Below, one piece after another: positions 8,565 to 16,547 of a DNA stretch of 64,000 nucleotides (its first letter is position 1; the number at the start of each line of letters is the position of its first letter). Source of the DNA: Bradyrhizobium sp. C9 (GTDB lineage: Bacteria > Pseudomonadota > Alphaproteobacteria > Rhizobiales > Xanthobacteraceae); the NCBI RefSeq assembly GCF_002532045.1, contig NZ_NWTG01000015.1, positions 1 to 64,000 on the forward strand, in the 5' to 3' direction. The notes below the pieces were generated by a model. The model made no database searches. It was given only the letters and a program-made list of their open reading frames with translations, and had not been told where the DNA came from. Made by a program: the position numbers and the translations under genes.

Positions 8565-9128
8565 ATGACTGTTCATATCCACCCGTCAGTCGACAACGGC
8601 GTCAAGCAAGGCTCCGGCAGTTTTGCCGGCGGCACACTGGTCTGCAAATGCGCGGACAAGAAGGTCAAGGTCGGGGTCAAGGGCGATGTCGCCCACAACC
8701 ACGCCTGCGGCTGCACCAAATGCTGGAAGCCTGCGGGCGCCACTTTCTCGGTGGTCGCCGTGGTCCCGCGCGAGAACGTTACCGTGCTGGAGAACGGCGA
8801 CAAGCTGAAGATCGTCGACGCGGCTGCGGTGATCCAGCGCCATGCCTGCACCGGATGCGGCACGCATATGTACGGCCGGATCGAGAACAAGGGCCATCCG
8901 TTCTATGGTCTCGACTTCATCCATCCGGAGCTGTTCCAGGAGTCCGGCTCGGCAGCGCCCGGGTTCGCCGCCTTCGTCTCGTCCGTGATCGAGTCCGGCG
9001 TCAAGCCGGCCGATATGGCCGGGATCAGGTCGCGGCTGAAGGAGCTTGGGCTCGAGCCCTATGACTGCCTGTCGCCGGCGCTGATGGACGCGATTGCCAC
9101 CCACGTGGCGAAATCCAAGGCGGCCTGA
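8565..9128 (+). CDS. gfa: S-(hydroxymethyl)glutathione synthase (glutathione-dependent formaldehyde-activating enzyme)
   Basis: 187-aa zinc protein that binds formaldehyde and glutathione and promotes S-hydroxymethylglutathione formation, feeding AdhC. Zinc-binding cysteines are visible in CKC (27, 29), CGCTKC (48, 50, 53) and CTGCGTH (95, 98), the full GFA set. Length is typical for true Gfa, longer than generic GFA-fold proteins such as the one at 55640. The ribosome site AGGAGG lies 8 bp before the ATG. It follows adhC by 33 bp; xoxF, cytochrome, adhC and gfa form a methanol-to-formyl-glutathione cassette completed by fghA elsewhere in the window. Confidence 0.94.
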   Translation: MTVHIHPSVDNGVKQGSGSFAGGTLVCKCADKKVKVGVKGDVAHNHACGCTKCWKPAGATFSVVAVVPRENVTVLENGDKLKIVDAAAVIQRHACTGCGTHMYGRIENKGHPFYGLDFIHPELFQESGSAAPGFAAFVSSVIESGVKPADMAGIRSRLKELGLEPYDCLSPALMDAIATHVAKSKAA

Positions 9129-9238
9129 CCAAGGCAGTCTGACGAGGACGGTCTGACCGGCCGGCCCTGACGAGATCCGGTGCCGGCAGAGGGCCTGTCG
9201 GCGGCGGATATGCTGGTAGTACCCGTGACCTTGAACCT

Positions 9239-9270
9239 TGCATGCCCTGCGGGCGACCACAGGGCATGCA
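9239..9270 (+). terminator. Perfect 11-bp hairpin followed by T-rich tract, overlapping the next start codon
   Basis: Arms TGCATGCCCTG and CAGGGCATGCA pair perfectly around a 10-base loop and are followed by TTTTATTTT, as in an intrinsic terminator for the C1 operon. The right arm also contains AGGG and the ATG (9266) of the next gene, so folding would hide its ribosome site. Confidence 0.65.
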
Positions 9271-10219
9271 TTTTATTTTCCGCCTTGCCCTCGTCCTATC
9301 CCCGATCCTGCTCCTTTCGCCGGCCCGCGCCGTGTCGCCGGAGGACCGCTACATCGCCGCGCGCGACGCTGCGATCGCCAAATTCGCCAAGCTGTCGAAC
9401 GACAACAAGATCAATGAGGCCGTCGACAAGGCGGAGGCCGCCGCGCGCGACGAGCTGAAGGGGCAACTGACGGCGATCCTGTCCCAGCCCGCCCGACCCG
9501 GCTTTGCGCCCGCGCAGCTCAATCTCGATACTCTATATAAGGGCGATATGGGGTTCGGCATGCTGGATGGCCTCCGCTTCGACGCCGACAAGGGCAGGGA
9601 CGGCGGCAAGATCGGCGAGAAGCGCGCCGATGGCAGCTTTGTCGAACCGAAAGCCCATATCATCGTTACCTCCGAAGCCCTGTTCACGCGCTGGCTGCAC
9701 GAGCACAAGACGTGGTGGGACAAGGGCAGCAAGAACGTGCCGCAGCAGATCGAGCCGGCCCTGAAGTTCGAGGGCCTCTACACCCAGGCGATTTCGACCG
9801 ATGCCGCGGTGATCAACTTCAACGAGCTGCCGATCGTCAAACCGGCGTCGGCCACCCTGACTTACGGGTTCCTGGCCGGCCGCACCCAGGACACAACCCC
9901 CGAGGCCGCCGACGAGGTGTTCGTCGCGGCGCTTGCCGGCGGCAAGTTCTACATCGCCTATGGCGAGATCGAGCCGGTCGTGAAGGTGCCGGCCTGTACG
10001 GCGATCCGGACCGACTACAACAAGAAGGCGGACGAAGCGGCCGAGAAGCTCGAGCGCAAGCAGATCACGCGGAAGGCTTATGACAAGCTCGGCGACCTGC
10101 GCCAGCAGGGCGATGACGCATTCAAGCGCTGCTTCGTTCAGCACGCCCCGGAGCAGCCGGCATTCGCCGAAGCCGCCAAGCAGGCCCAGGCGCTGCTGGA
10201 GACGGCGATCGGCAGGTAG
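9266..10219 (+). CDS. Secreted protein of unknown function
   Basis: 317-aa protein with a signal peptide (MHFIFRLALVLSPILLLSP, cleavage near ARA-VS at about 25), so periplasmic or outer-membrane associated. I do not recognise a named domain. The mature part is rich in Ala, Lys and Glu with helical stretches at both ends (DRYIAARDAAIAKFAKL; KADEAAEKLERKQITRKAYD) and a beta-rich middle; two Cys (PACTAI and RCFVQH) could form a disulfide. The ATG at 9266 is chosen because the signal peptide begins there; it lies inside the hairpin after gfa. It is not XoxJ: the size and the lack of a solute-binding fold signature argue against it. Co-transcription with gfa is doubtful because of the hairpin. Confidence 0.7.
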   Translation: MHFIFRLALVLSPILLLSPARAVSPEDRYIAARDAAIAKFAKLSNDNKINEAVDKAEAAARDELKGQLTAILSQPARPGFAPAQLNLDTLYKGDMGFGMLDGLRFDADKGRDGGKIGEKRADGSFVEPKAHIIVTSEALFTRWLHEHKTWWDKGSKNVPQQIEPALKFEGLYTQAISTDAAVINFNELPIVKPASATLTYGFLAGRTQDTTPEAADEVFVAALAGGKFYIAYGEIEPVVKVPACTAIRTDYNKKADEAAEKLERKQITRKAYDKLGDLRQQGDDAFKRCFVQHAPEQPAFAEAAKQAQALLETAIGR

Positions 10220-10228
10220 ATCCGCGCG

Positions 10229-10636
10229 CTATTCCCACTCTCCAAACAGCAGACACATCCACACCACCTGCAGGACCGGCCAGGCCGCGAACGCGCTGCA
10301 CAGCAGCCCATTGCCGAGCGGCGCCCTGCGTCGGCGCACCCGCATGAGGGAGGTGATTCCGAGTGGAAGCAGCAGGAGAAATGTCGGTGCGAAAATCGCG
10401 CCGTACAAAATGACAAGCTCCGCGTGGGCGGGAATGCCTTCCTGCGTGATGAATTGCAGCAGGAAAAAGTACATGACGAGGAGAACAGGGGCAAACAGGG
10501 CCGACGAGGCTGCCGGCGAGAACCCTGACGGATCGATGCCATGCCTGCTCACCCAAGCCCTGATGATGATCCATCCCGACACGAACATCACGACAAGCGG
10601 CACGCCCAGCTTCAACAGAACGTCTTGCGCGTTCAT
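10229..10636 (-). CDS. Small integral membrane protein of unknown function
   Basis: 135-aa protein with four predicted membrane helices (about 10-27, 43-63, 72-95 and 110-132) and a basic loop MRVRRRRAP before the last. No family recognised. Start chosen at 10636 (MNAQDVLLKL), which puts the first helix at a normal distance; an in-frame ATG at 10672 would add 12 residues, and neither has a convincing ribosome site. The long frame extending to 11563 runs antisense through the epoxide hydrolase gene and is not real. It converges with the secreted-protein gene, 9 bp apart. Confidence 0.65.
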   Translation of the reverse strand: MNAQDVLLKLGVPLVVMFVSGWIIIRAWVSRHGIDPSGFSPAASSALFAPVLLVMYFFLLQFITQEGIPAHAELVILYGAIFAPTFLLLLPLGITSLMRVRRRRAPLGNGLLCSAFAAWPVLQVVWMCLLFGEWE

Positions 10637-10762
10637 GATGCTCGTCAGGTAGAGTGCCACATCAAGCTCCATGCGCTGCGACGTGAGTGCTTCGATCGCC
10701 TGCGATTCATGCCGATCGATCGCAGCTTCTGTCCTAACAACATGGCGGCGCCGATGATGGAT

Positions 10763-10806
10763 TTTGTCGTGCAGAATTCGCGGTTTGTCGTGCAGGGTTC
10801 GTGCAG
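10763..10806. repeat. Short direct repeats in a divergent promoter region
   Basis: TTTGTCGTGCAG occurs at 10763-10774 and 10784-10795, exactly 21 bp apart, with a shorter TTCGTGCAG ending at 10806. They lie in the roughly 330-bp gap between the small membrane protein (minus) and the epoxide hydrolase (plus), which otherwise holds no gene I can see. A regulator site is possible but unproven. Confidence 0.4.
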
Positions 10807-10963
10807 ACGGCCAGGATAGCCGCAGCCGCGCTCCTGCCGATGACTGGCAAGCAGGCCCGGTGCCGCCGCTGCAAGCGATGGCTCGCGAATGGCCCGGCGC
10901 GGGTTTGATCGGCGGCCCGCGCGCACCTATCTTCTCCGGACGCTCTGCATCCCGGGAGACGCC

Positions 10964-12106
10964 ATGAATACCGCCATCAGCCCGTTTCGCATCGCCGTCA
11001 GCGACGATGTCCTCGAGGATCTCCGCACCCGGCTGCGCCGGACCCGCTGGCCCGAGGCCGAGCTGGTCGACGACTGGAGCCAGGGCGCGCCGCTGCAATG
11101 GATCAGGGACGTCTGCAACTATTGGGCGGAGAGGTATGATTGGCGGCAGCGCGAGGCGCAGCTCAACCGCTTCAGCCAGTTCACGACCGAAATCGACGGG
11201 CTCGGCATCCACTTCATCCATGTCCGCTCCAGGCACCCGGAGGCGCGGCCATTGCTCATCACCCATGGCTGGCCGGGATCGGTGGTTGAATTCCACAAGG
11301 TGATCGAGCCGCTGACCGATCCGACGGCGCATGGCGGCAGCGCGGCCGATGCCTTCCATGTGGTGTGCCCGTCCTTGCCGGGCTTCGGCTTCTCGGCCAA
11401 GCCGACCGCCACAGGCTGGGGCGTCGATCGCATCGCCACCGCCTGGGCCGTGCTGATGGAGCGGCTCGGCTATTCCAGGTATTTTGCGCAAGGCGGCGAT
11501 TGGGGCTCCGCGGTCACGACCGCGATCGGCGGGCAGGACGCGGCACACTGCGCCGGCATCCACATCACGCTTGCGATGTCGACCCGGCCCAATGTCGAGG
11601 GACAGCCGACGCCGGAGGAGACCCGTGCGCTCAACGGCATCAAATACTATGCCGATTGGGATTCCGGCTATTCCAAGCAGCAGTCCACCCGGCCGCAGAC
11701 GCTTGGTTACGCGCTGACGGATTCACCGAGCGGGCAGGCGGCCTGGATCCTGGAAAAGTTCTGGGCCTGGACCGACTGCGACGGGCATCCGGAAAACATC
11801 CTCAGCCGCGACGAACTGCTCGACAATGTCATGCTGTATTGGGTGACCGAGACGGCCGCGTCGTCGGCGCGGCTCTATTGGGAAAGCTTTGGGCCCGGCA
11901 AGCGAACCCCGCACAAGGTGAGCGTGCCGACCGGCGTTGCCGTGTTCCCGAAGGAGATCGTCACGCCGGTCCGCAAATGGATGGAGACGAATTTCACCAA
12001 CATCCAGCACTGGCGTGAGATGCCGAAGGGCGGACATTTCTCGGCGTTCGAGCAGCCCGAGCTGTTCGTCGGCGAGGTGCGGGAGTTTTTCGGCAAGCTG
12101 GGTTAG
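10964..12106 (+). CDS. Epoxide hydrolase (microsomal EH-like)
   Basis: 380-aa alpha/beta-hydrolase of the epoxide hydrolase N-terminal-domain family. It has the EHN segment (residues 1-110), the oxyanion-hole HGWPGS, the nucleophile Asp in GGDWGS (about 184), and the catalytic His in GGHFSAFEQP near the C-terminus. The family opens epoxides to diols through an ester intermediate; the substrate is unknown. The ATG at 10964 is supported by GGGAGA and removes 25 low-complexity residues of a longer frame. It is monocistronic, followed by a long inverted repeat. Similar enzymes occur in many soil Rhizobiales. Confidence 0.92.
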   Translation: MNTAISPFRIAVSDDVLEDLRTRLRRTRWPEAELVDDWSQGAPLQWIRDVCNYWAERYDWRQREAQLNRFSQFTTEIDGLGIHFIHVRSRHPEARPLLITHGWPGSVVEFHKVIEPLTDPTAHGGSAADAFHVVCPSLPGFGFSAKPTATGWGVDRIATAWAVLMERLGYSRYFAQGGDWGSAVTTAIGGQDAAHCAGIHITLAMSTRPNVEGQPTPEETRALNGIKYYADWDSGYSKQQSTRPQTLGYALTDSPSGQAAWILEKFWAWTDCDGHPENILSRDELLDNVMLYWVTETAASSARLYWESFGPGKRTPHKVSVPTGVAVFPKEIVTPVRKWMETNFTNIQHWREMPKGGHFSAFEQPELFVGEVREFFGKLG

Positions 12107-12124
12107 CTGTGTAGTTCGACGCGC

Positions 12125-12203
12125 AGGATGGGTAGAGCGAAGCGAAACCCATCGACCTTGCGTGCAGCACGAATGATGGGTTTCGCTTCGCCCTACCCAT
12201 CCT
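12125..12203. repeat. 29-bp inverted repeat, dispersed rhizobial palindrome
   Basis: Arms 12125-12153 and 12175-12203 are reverse complements at 28 of 29 positions (the mismatch is a G-U in RNA), with a 21-bp loop. Each arm has the core GCGAAGCGAAACCCATC. It lies between convergent genes and could act as a bidirectional terminator. Its translations (GRAKRNPS, ERSETHR) are, from memory, frequent among spurious short ORFs of Bradyrhizobium, which suggests a high-copy repeat. Confidence 0.8.
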
Positions 12204-12215
12204 ATGAACCACAAA

Positions 12216-12680
12216 CTACAGCAGCCCCCGGTAAATCCCCGGCGCGGAGCCTTCGATGGCCACCGCGCCGACGGCCTTTGCATAGAATTCTGCCGGCCCG
12301 ACGCCGCCGATGATGGCGTAGCCGAAGCCCTGGTGTTTCATGTCCTCGAGACAGGCGAACAGCAGCGCCTTGCCGATGCCGCCCTGCTGCGCCTTCGGCG
12401 CGACGCCGGTCGGACCGAAGAAGTTGCGACAGGCGGCGTCGTGGCAGGCAAATCCCACGATCTTCTTTTGCTGGATCGCAATGAAGCAGGAGGCCGGTTG
12501 GCGGCTGAATGCGACCTCGGTTTCGCTGGCCCATGCTTCGCTGAACGTTTCCCGCACCCAGGCCACGACCTTGTGCTTTTCGGGCGCAAGCGCCCTGCGC
12601 ATGACAATTCCGGCCTTCAGCAATCGATCGTAGGCGGGCCGGGAATCGGGCAAAGCATAGAGCTTGACGAGCATGTCCAT
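12216..12680 (-). CDS. GNAT-family N-acetyltransferase
   Basis: 154-aa cytosolic protein with the GNAT fold. The acetyl-CoA pyrophosphate-binding motif A is PKAQQGGIGKALLFACLEDM (about 97-116), the position of the family's Q/RxxGxG/A; a beta-bulge strand IVGFACHD precedes it and GFYAK-like EFYAKAVGA follows. Length is typical of single-domain GNATs. The substrate cannot be told. It starts MDMLVKLYAL at 12680 with GGTCGCC upstream on its strand and stands alone, converging on the epoxide hydrolase across the palindromic repeat. Confidence 0.85.
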   Translation of the reverse strand: MDMLVKLYALPDSRPAYDRLLKAGIVMRRALAPEKHKVVAWVRETFSEAWASETEVAFSRQPASCFIAIQQKKIVGFACHDAACRNFFGPTGVAPKAQQGGIGKALLFACLEDMKHQGFGYAIIGGVGPAEFYAKAVGAVAIEGSAPGIYRGLL

Positions 12681-12847
12681 CCGGCGACCTTAATTGAAAA
12701 CGCGCCCCGCGGGCAAATCACGGGAGGAAGGGTGGGGCGGGGCCGCAGGCTTTGTGGATGAATGGATTCCGGGTTTCTCGCTTCGCGGGCCCCGGAATGA
12801 CGGACCTGTCGCGATGGATTGCCGCAGTACGGACCGTCGAGCGCCGC

Positions 12848-12961
12848 TCATTTCCGCCGCTGCTTGTTCGCGATCCTGGCTTCGCGCGCAACGGCCCAGA
12901 AATACCCGCCGCAGAATGCAACAATCGAAACAATCACGGCGGCGGCAATAGTCTCTTGCAT
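12848..12961 (-). CDS. 37-residue single-pass membrane peptide
   Basis: A short frame reads MQETIAAAVIVSIVAFCGG then YFWAVAREARIANKQRRK. The first 24 or so residues are a clean membrane helix and the tail is strongly basic, an N-out/C-in signature. GGAGAG lies about 9 bp before the ATG. The gene sits in the gap between the GNAT gene and ialB, divergent from ialB. No function is known to me. The combination of ribosome site, helix and positive tail makes coding likely, but a chance frame cannot be excluded. Confidence 0.5.
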   Translation of the reverse strand: MQETIAAAVIVSIVAFCGGYFWAVAREARIANKQRRK

Positions 12962-13058
12962 GTCGGCGGCTCTCCAAGTACACGTGTCTCACATACGTGG
13001 GAATTATGCCCACGAAATGGCAGGTCGGTTTCGGGACGTAAAGAGGCGGAGCGCATGC

Positions 13059-13691
13059 ATGGCGAGAGACAGCGCAACAGACAGACGCCTTCGGGCAATC
13101 GCAGCTTTCATCATCATGGCCGGCATCGGTTCGGCGCAAGCGGCTCGGACTGCTGAGAAGCCGGATGCCAGCCGGGGCACCGTCTCGATTCCGATCGACA
13201 CAAGGAGCCAGACGTCCGCGATGGAGGGTGTGGTCCGCCCCATCCAGCTTCCCAAGGGCGCTTCCGCGCTCAGCGAGACCTATGGAGACTGGATCGTCAA
13301 ATGCCTGCTCGACGGCGGTGCCAAGCTCTGCACCCTGGGACAGACACAGACCTCCAAGGAGACCAATCAGCAAATCTTCGCCATCGAGCTGATTCCGAGG
13401 GATGGAAAGGCCGAAGGCAACATCCTGATGCCGTTCGGGCTGAAGTTCGACGCCGGGGCCGTGCTCAAGCTCGACGGCAAGGATCTGGAGCAGACCCGGT
13501 TCTCCACCTGCACCGCGCAAGGCTGTTTGCTTCCGGTATCTTTTCCCACGGTCGTGACCGACACGATCAGCAAGGCGAAGACGCTCACCGTTGCCGCGCA
13601 GAACATCAGTAACGGGCAGGCGGTCGTCTTCAATGTCCCGCTCAACGGCTTCGCCGCCGCGCTGGAACGCACCATTCAGCTTGGAGGCTGA
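13059..13691 (+). CDS. Invasion-associated locus B (IalB) family protein
   Basis: 210-aa exported protein. The signal peptide spans about residues 8-31 (RRLRAIAAFIIMAGIGSAQA). The mature part has the IalB pattern: SETYGDWIVKC, a Cys pair across a short loop (CLLDGGAKLC), PFGLKFDAGAVLKLDG, and a second pair in FSTCTAQGCLLPV. IalB proteins are periplasmic or envelope-associated in Bartonella and common in Rhizobiales; their molecular role is unclear. The ATG at 13059 follows GGAG and yields the signal peptide; longer upstream frames do not. Its last 16 bp overlap the convergent dppF-like gene. Confidence 0.85.
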   Translation: MARDSATDRRLRAIAAFIIMAGIGSAQAARTAEKPDASRGTVSIPIDTRSQTSAMEGVVRPIQLPKGASALSETYGDWIVKCLLDGGAKLCTLGQTQTSKETNQQIFAIELIPRDGKAEGNILMPFGLKFDAGAVLKLDGKDLEQTRFSTCTAQGCLLPVSFPTVVTDTISKAKTLTVAAQNISNGQAVVFNVPLNGFAAALERTIQLGG

Positions 13692-14689
13692 CCGGCAATC
13701 TCGTCAGCGCGCCAGCACCGGACCGCGTGCCCGTCGGTGCGTGTTTGGAGCGAAGGCCCGGGCTCGCGCTGGCACACCGCTTCGGCGTAGCGACAGCGTG
13801 GGCTGAATGCACATCCGTCCGGCGGATTGAGCGGATTGGGAAGCTCGCCCCTTGTCGTCGCAAGCGGTGCGCGGCGTAGCGGATCGGGAATCGCGGCGAT
13901 CAGGGTCTGCGTATACGGGTGGGCCGGCCGTTCGAAGATTTCGCGCCAGCCGCCCGTCTCGACGATGCGGCCGAGATACATCACCGCGACCCTGTCGCTC
14001 ATGTGCTCGACGACGCCGAGGTCGTGGCTGATCATGATGTAGGAGAGGCCGAGAGTCTCCTTCAACTCCAGCAGCAGATTGATGATCTGGGCACGGATCG
14101 AGACGTCGAGCGCCGAGACCGGTTCGTCGCAGATGACGATCTTGGGATTGAGGATCAGCGCACGGGCGATGCCGATCCGCTGGCGCTGGCCACCCGAGAA
14201 CTCATGCGGGTAGCGGCCGGCCTGCTCGGGCCGCAGGCCGACATGTTTGAGCATCGCCGCAATGCGTCCGTCGATTTCGCTCTTGGCCGTCACGCCATGC
14301 AGGCGCAGCGGGTCTTCTAGCGTGCGGCGAACGGTCTGGCGTGGATTGAGCGAGGCGTAGGGATCCTGAAACACCATTTGCGCGGTGCGGGCCAGCAGCT
14401 TTCGATCGACCGATCGCTGGCCCGTCACGACGTGCCCGTCGAGCACGATCCTGCCTCGCGTCGGCGTCAGCAGCCCAAGCAGCAAAAGGGCGACGGTCGA
14501 CTTGCCGCAGCCGGATTCGCCGACGAGACCGAGGCACTCGCCGCGCTTCAGTTCGAGATCGATACCGTCGACCGCGCGCAGCAGCCGCTGGCCGCCGCCC
14601 AGCAAGCCGCCGCCGAGCGGAAAATGCACTGCGAGATCCTCCACGCTGAGGATGACATCGTCGCCGGGCCTCGCCGCAAGGTCATGCAT
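13676..14689 (-). CDS. Peptide ABC transporter ATP-binding protein (DppF/OppF-type)
   Basis: 337-aa ATPase of a dipeptide/oligopeptide/nickel importer. Walker A GLVGESGCGKST, Q-loop MVFQDPYASLNPRQ, signature FSGGQRQRIGIARAL, Walker B IVICDEPVSALD and the H-loop ISHDLG are all intact. The C-terminal oligo_HPY segment (HPYTQTLIAAIPDP) with cysteines in CAFSPRCRYAEAVC is typical of this subfamily. The ATG at 14689 overlaps the stop of the DppD-like gene by 8 bp (ATGCATGA), giving translational coupling. It is the last gene of the operon 19133-13676. Confidence 0.95.
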   Translation of the reverse strand: MHDLAARPGDDVILSVEDLAVHFPLGGGLLGGGQRLLRAVDGIDLELKRGECLGLVGESGCGKSTVALLLLGLLTPTRGRIVLDGHVVTGQRSVDRKLLARTAQMVFQDPYASLNPRQTVRRTLEDPLRLHGVTAKSEIDGRIAAMLKHVGLRPEQAGRYPHEFSGGQRQRIGIARALILNPKIVICDEPVSALDVSIRAQIINLLLELKETLGLSYIMISHDLGVVEHMSDRVAVMYLGRIVETGGWREIFERPAHPYTQTLIAAIPDPLRRAPLATTRGELPNPLNPPDGCAFSPRCRYAEAVCQREPGPSLQTRTDGHAVRCWRADEIAGQPPS

Positions 14690-15662
14690 GGTGGTGGCAC
14701 CTGACGAGGCCGCCTGCACCGAGCCATGTCGTCTCCGGTGCGGTGGTCCGGCAGATCTCGGTCGCCTGTGCGCAACGCGGATTGAAGCGGCAGCCGCTCG
14801 GAAAGTCCGCGATCGCCGGGACGACACCGGCGATCTCGCGGAGCCGCGACCGGCCGAGTGCTGCGCGACTGCCCAGCCGCGGCAGCGAGTCGACCAGGCC
14901 CTGCGTGTAGGGATGCGCGCAGGCGCGGAAGATATCGTCCGAGCCGCGCTCCTCGACAATGCGGCCGGCATACATGACGCCGACGCGGCGGCAAACGTTG
15001 GCGACGAGGCCGAGATCGTGGCTGATCATCAGGATCGCCGTGCCTCGCTCGGCGCACAGATTGCGCATCAGTTCGATGATTTCCGCCTGTACCGTCACGT
15101 CGAGCGCGGTGGTCGGCTCGTCGGCGATCAGAAGATCCGGGTCGCATGCCAGCGCGATGGCGATCATCACACGTTGGCGCATGCCGCCCGAAAGCTGGTG
15201 CGGGTAATCCTTCACCCGCCGCTCCGGCGCGGGGACGCGCACGTTCGCCAGCGCTTCGACCGCCAGCTGATTTGCCTCGCGCCAGCTCTTGCCCTTGTGC
15301 AGCACGAACATCTCCGCGATCTGCCGGCCGACCGGCGAGACAGGATTGAGTGCCGTCATTGGCTCCTGGAAGATCATGGCAATGCGGTTGCCACGCAGCT
15401 CCCGCTGCTCGGCAGCGGAAAGTCCTTGAATCTCGCGGCCCTCGAAACGGATCGCGCCAGCGGCAACCGCGAGCGGCCGGCGCAGCAGGCCGATCAAGGC
15501 GAGTGCAGTAATGCTCTTGCCGCAGCCGGATTCGCCGACAAGGCCGAATGTCTCGCCGCGATCGATACGGAATGAGACACCCTCGACCGCCGCAACATGC
15601 TTGACGCCGTCGTCGAGATCGATGCGCAGGTCCTCGACTTCGATCAGCGGAGGAGCCGTCAT
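14682..15662 (-). CDS. Peptide ABC transporter ATP-binding protein (DppD/OppD-type)
   Basis: 326-aa partner ATPase to the DppF-like protein; the two form a heterodimer under the membrane. Walker A GLVGESGCGKSI (Ser then Ile, where Thr is more usual), Q-loop MIFQEPMTALNPV, signature LSGGMRQRVMIAIAL, Walker B LLIADEPTTALD, H-loop ISHDLG. The C-terminal HPYTQGLVDSLPRL motif and cysteines (CRFNPRCAQATEIC) match the oligopeptide subfamily. The start ATG overlaps the end of the permease gene by 4 bp (ATGA). Confidence 0.95.
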   Translation of the reverse strand: MTAPPLIEVEDLRIDLDDGVKHVAAVEGVSFRIDRGETFGLVGESGCGKSITALALIGLLRRPLAVAAGAIRFEGREIQGLSAAEQRELRGNRIAMIFQEPMTALNPVSPVGRQIAEMFVLHKGKSWREANQLAVEALANVRVPAPERRVKDYPHQLSGGMRQRVMIAIALACDPDLLIADEPTTALDVTVQAEIIELMRNLCAERGTAILMISHDLGLVANVCRRVGVMYAGRIVEERGSDDIFRACAHPYTQGLVDSLPRLGSRAALGRSRLREIAGVVPAIADFPSGCRFNPRCAQATEICRTTAPETTWLGAGGLVRCHHHA

Positions 15663-16480
15663 GTACGCCGGCTCCGTGATTGCGGATCGAGCACGTCACG
15701 CAAGCCGTCGCCAAGCAGATTGAGGCCGAGCACCGTCAGGAAGATGGCAAGGCCCGGGAACACCGAGAGCCATGGCGCCGTGGTGATCTGGTCGCGCGCC
15801 TCCGACAGCATGCTGCCCCAGCTTGGATAGGGCGGACGGATGCCGAGGCCGAGGAATGAAAGCGAAGCTTCTGCCAATACCGCGCCGCCCATGCCGAGCG
15901 TGCCGATGACGATGATCGGGCCGACCATGTTCGGCAGCAACTGCGTGATCATGATACGCAGATCTCCATAACCGAGCACGCGCGCAGCCTGCACGTAGCC
16001 CTGGCTCTTGAGCGACAGCGTCGAAGCGCGTGCGATCCGGCACGTGAAAGACCAGTTGGTCAATCCGAGCGCGATCAGGAGGCTGGTCAGGCCGGGTCCA
16101 AGCACCGCCATGATGGCGAGTGCGAAGATCAGCGAGGGGATGGCCAGCATCAGATTGGTCAGCCCGTTGACGACATCGTCCCACCAGCCGCCCCAATAGC
16201 CCGCCGTCAGGCCCAGCGTCACGCCGATGACGCTATTGACGAGCTGCGAGACGATGCCGACCGTCAGCGAGATGCGCGCGCCATGCACGACGCGGGAATA
16301 AATGTCGCGCCCCTGCGCGTCGGTGCCGAACCACCAGATCCAGCTCGGCGGTTCTTCCGCATTCATGAGGTTGGCACCCATGACCGGATCGGTATGTGCG
16401 AGCCAGGGCGCGAACAGGCCGACAAAGATCGCAAGCGCGAACAGCGCCCCGCCGATGATCGCGCTGGTTCCAAGCTTCAT
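15659..16480 (-). CDS. Peptide ABC transporter permease (DppC-type)
   Basis: 273-aa inner-membrane permease with about six helices. The N-terminal helix (IIGGALFALAIFVGLFAPWL) is followed by the DppC-typical periplasmic segment ending in WWFGTDAQGRDIYSRVVHGA and by the BPD_transp_1 core with the EAA-like loop GYVQAARVLGYGDLRIMITQ. It pairs with the DppB-like protein at 16548. Both neighbours in the operon are 4-68 bp away. The length is normal for the family. Confidence 0.94.
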   Translation of the reverse strand: MKLGTSAIIGGALFALAIFVGLFAPWLAHTDPVMGANLMNAEEPPSWIWWFGTDAQGRDIYSRVVHGARISLTVGIVSQLVNSVIGVTLGLTAGYWGGWWDDVVNGLTNLMLAIPSLIFALAIMAVLGPGLTSLLIALGLTNWSFTCRIARASTLSLKSQGYVQAARVLGYGDLRIMITQLLPNMVGPIIVIGTLGMGGAVLAEASLSFLGLGIRPPYPSWGSMLSEARDQITTAPWLSVFPGLAIFLTVLGLNLLGDGLRDVLDPQSRSRRT

Positions 16481-16547
16481 CGCGGCCGCTCCGATTTAGC
16501 AGGGAGCACGGTCGCGCGTGGGCTGGCGTGATGAGACTGGCCGCCGC

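Noticed and set aside
9266..10219. Assignment of the secreted protein after gfa as XoxJ
   Set aside because: No solute-binding-protein signature was seen and its helical, Lys/Glu-rich make-up does not fit.
10229..11563. Extended 444-residue minus-strand frame
   Set aside because: Only its last 135 residues look like a protein; the rest is antisense to the epoxide hydrolase.
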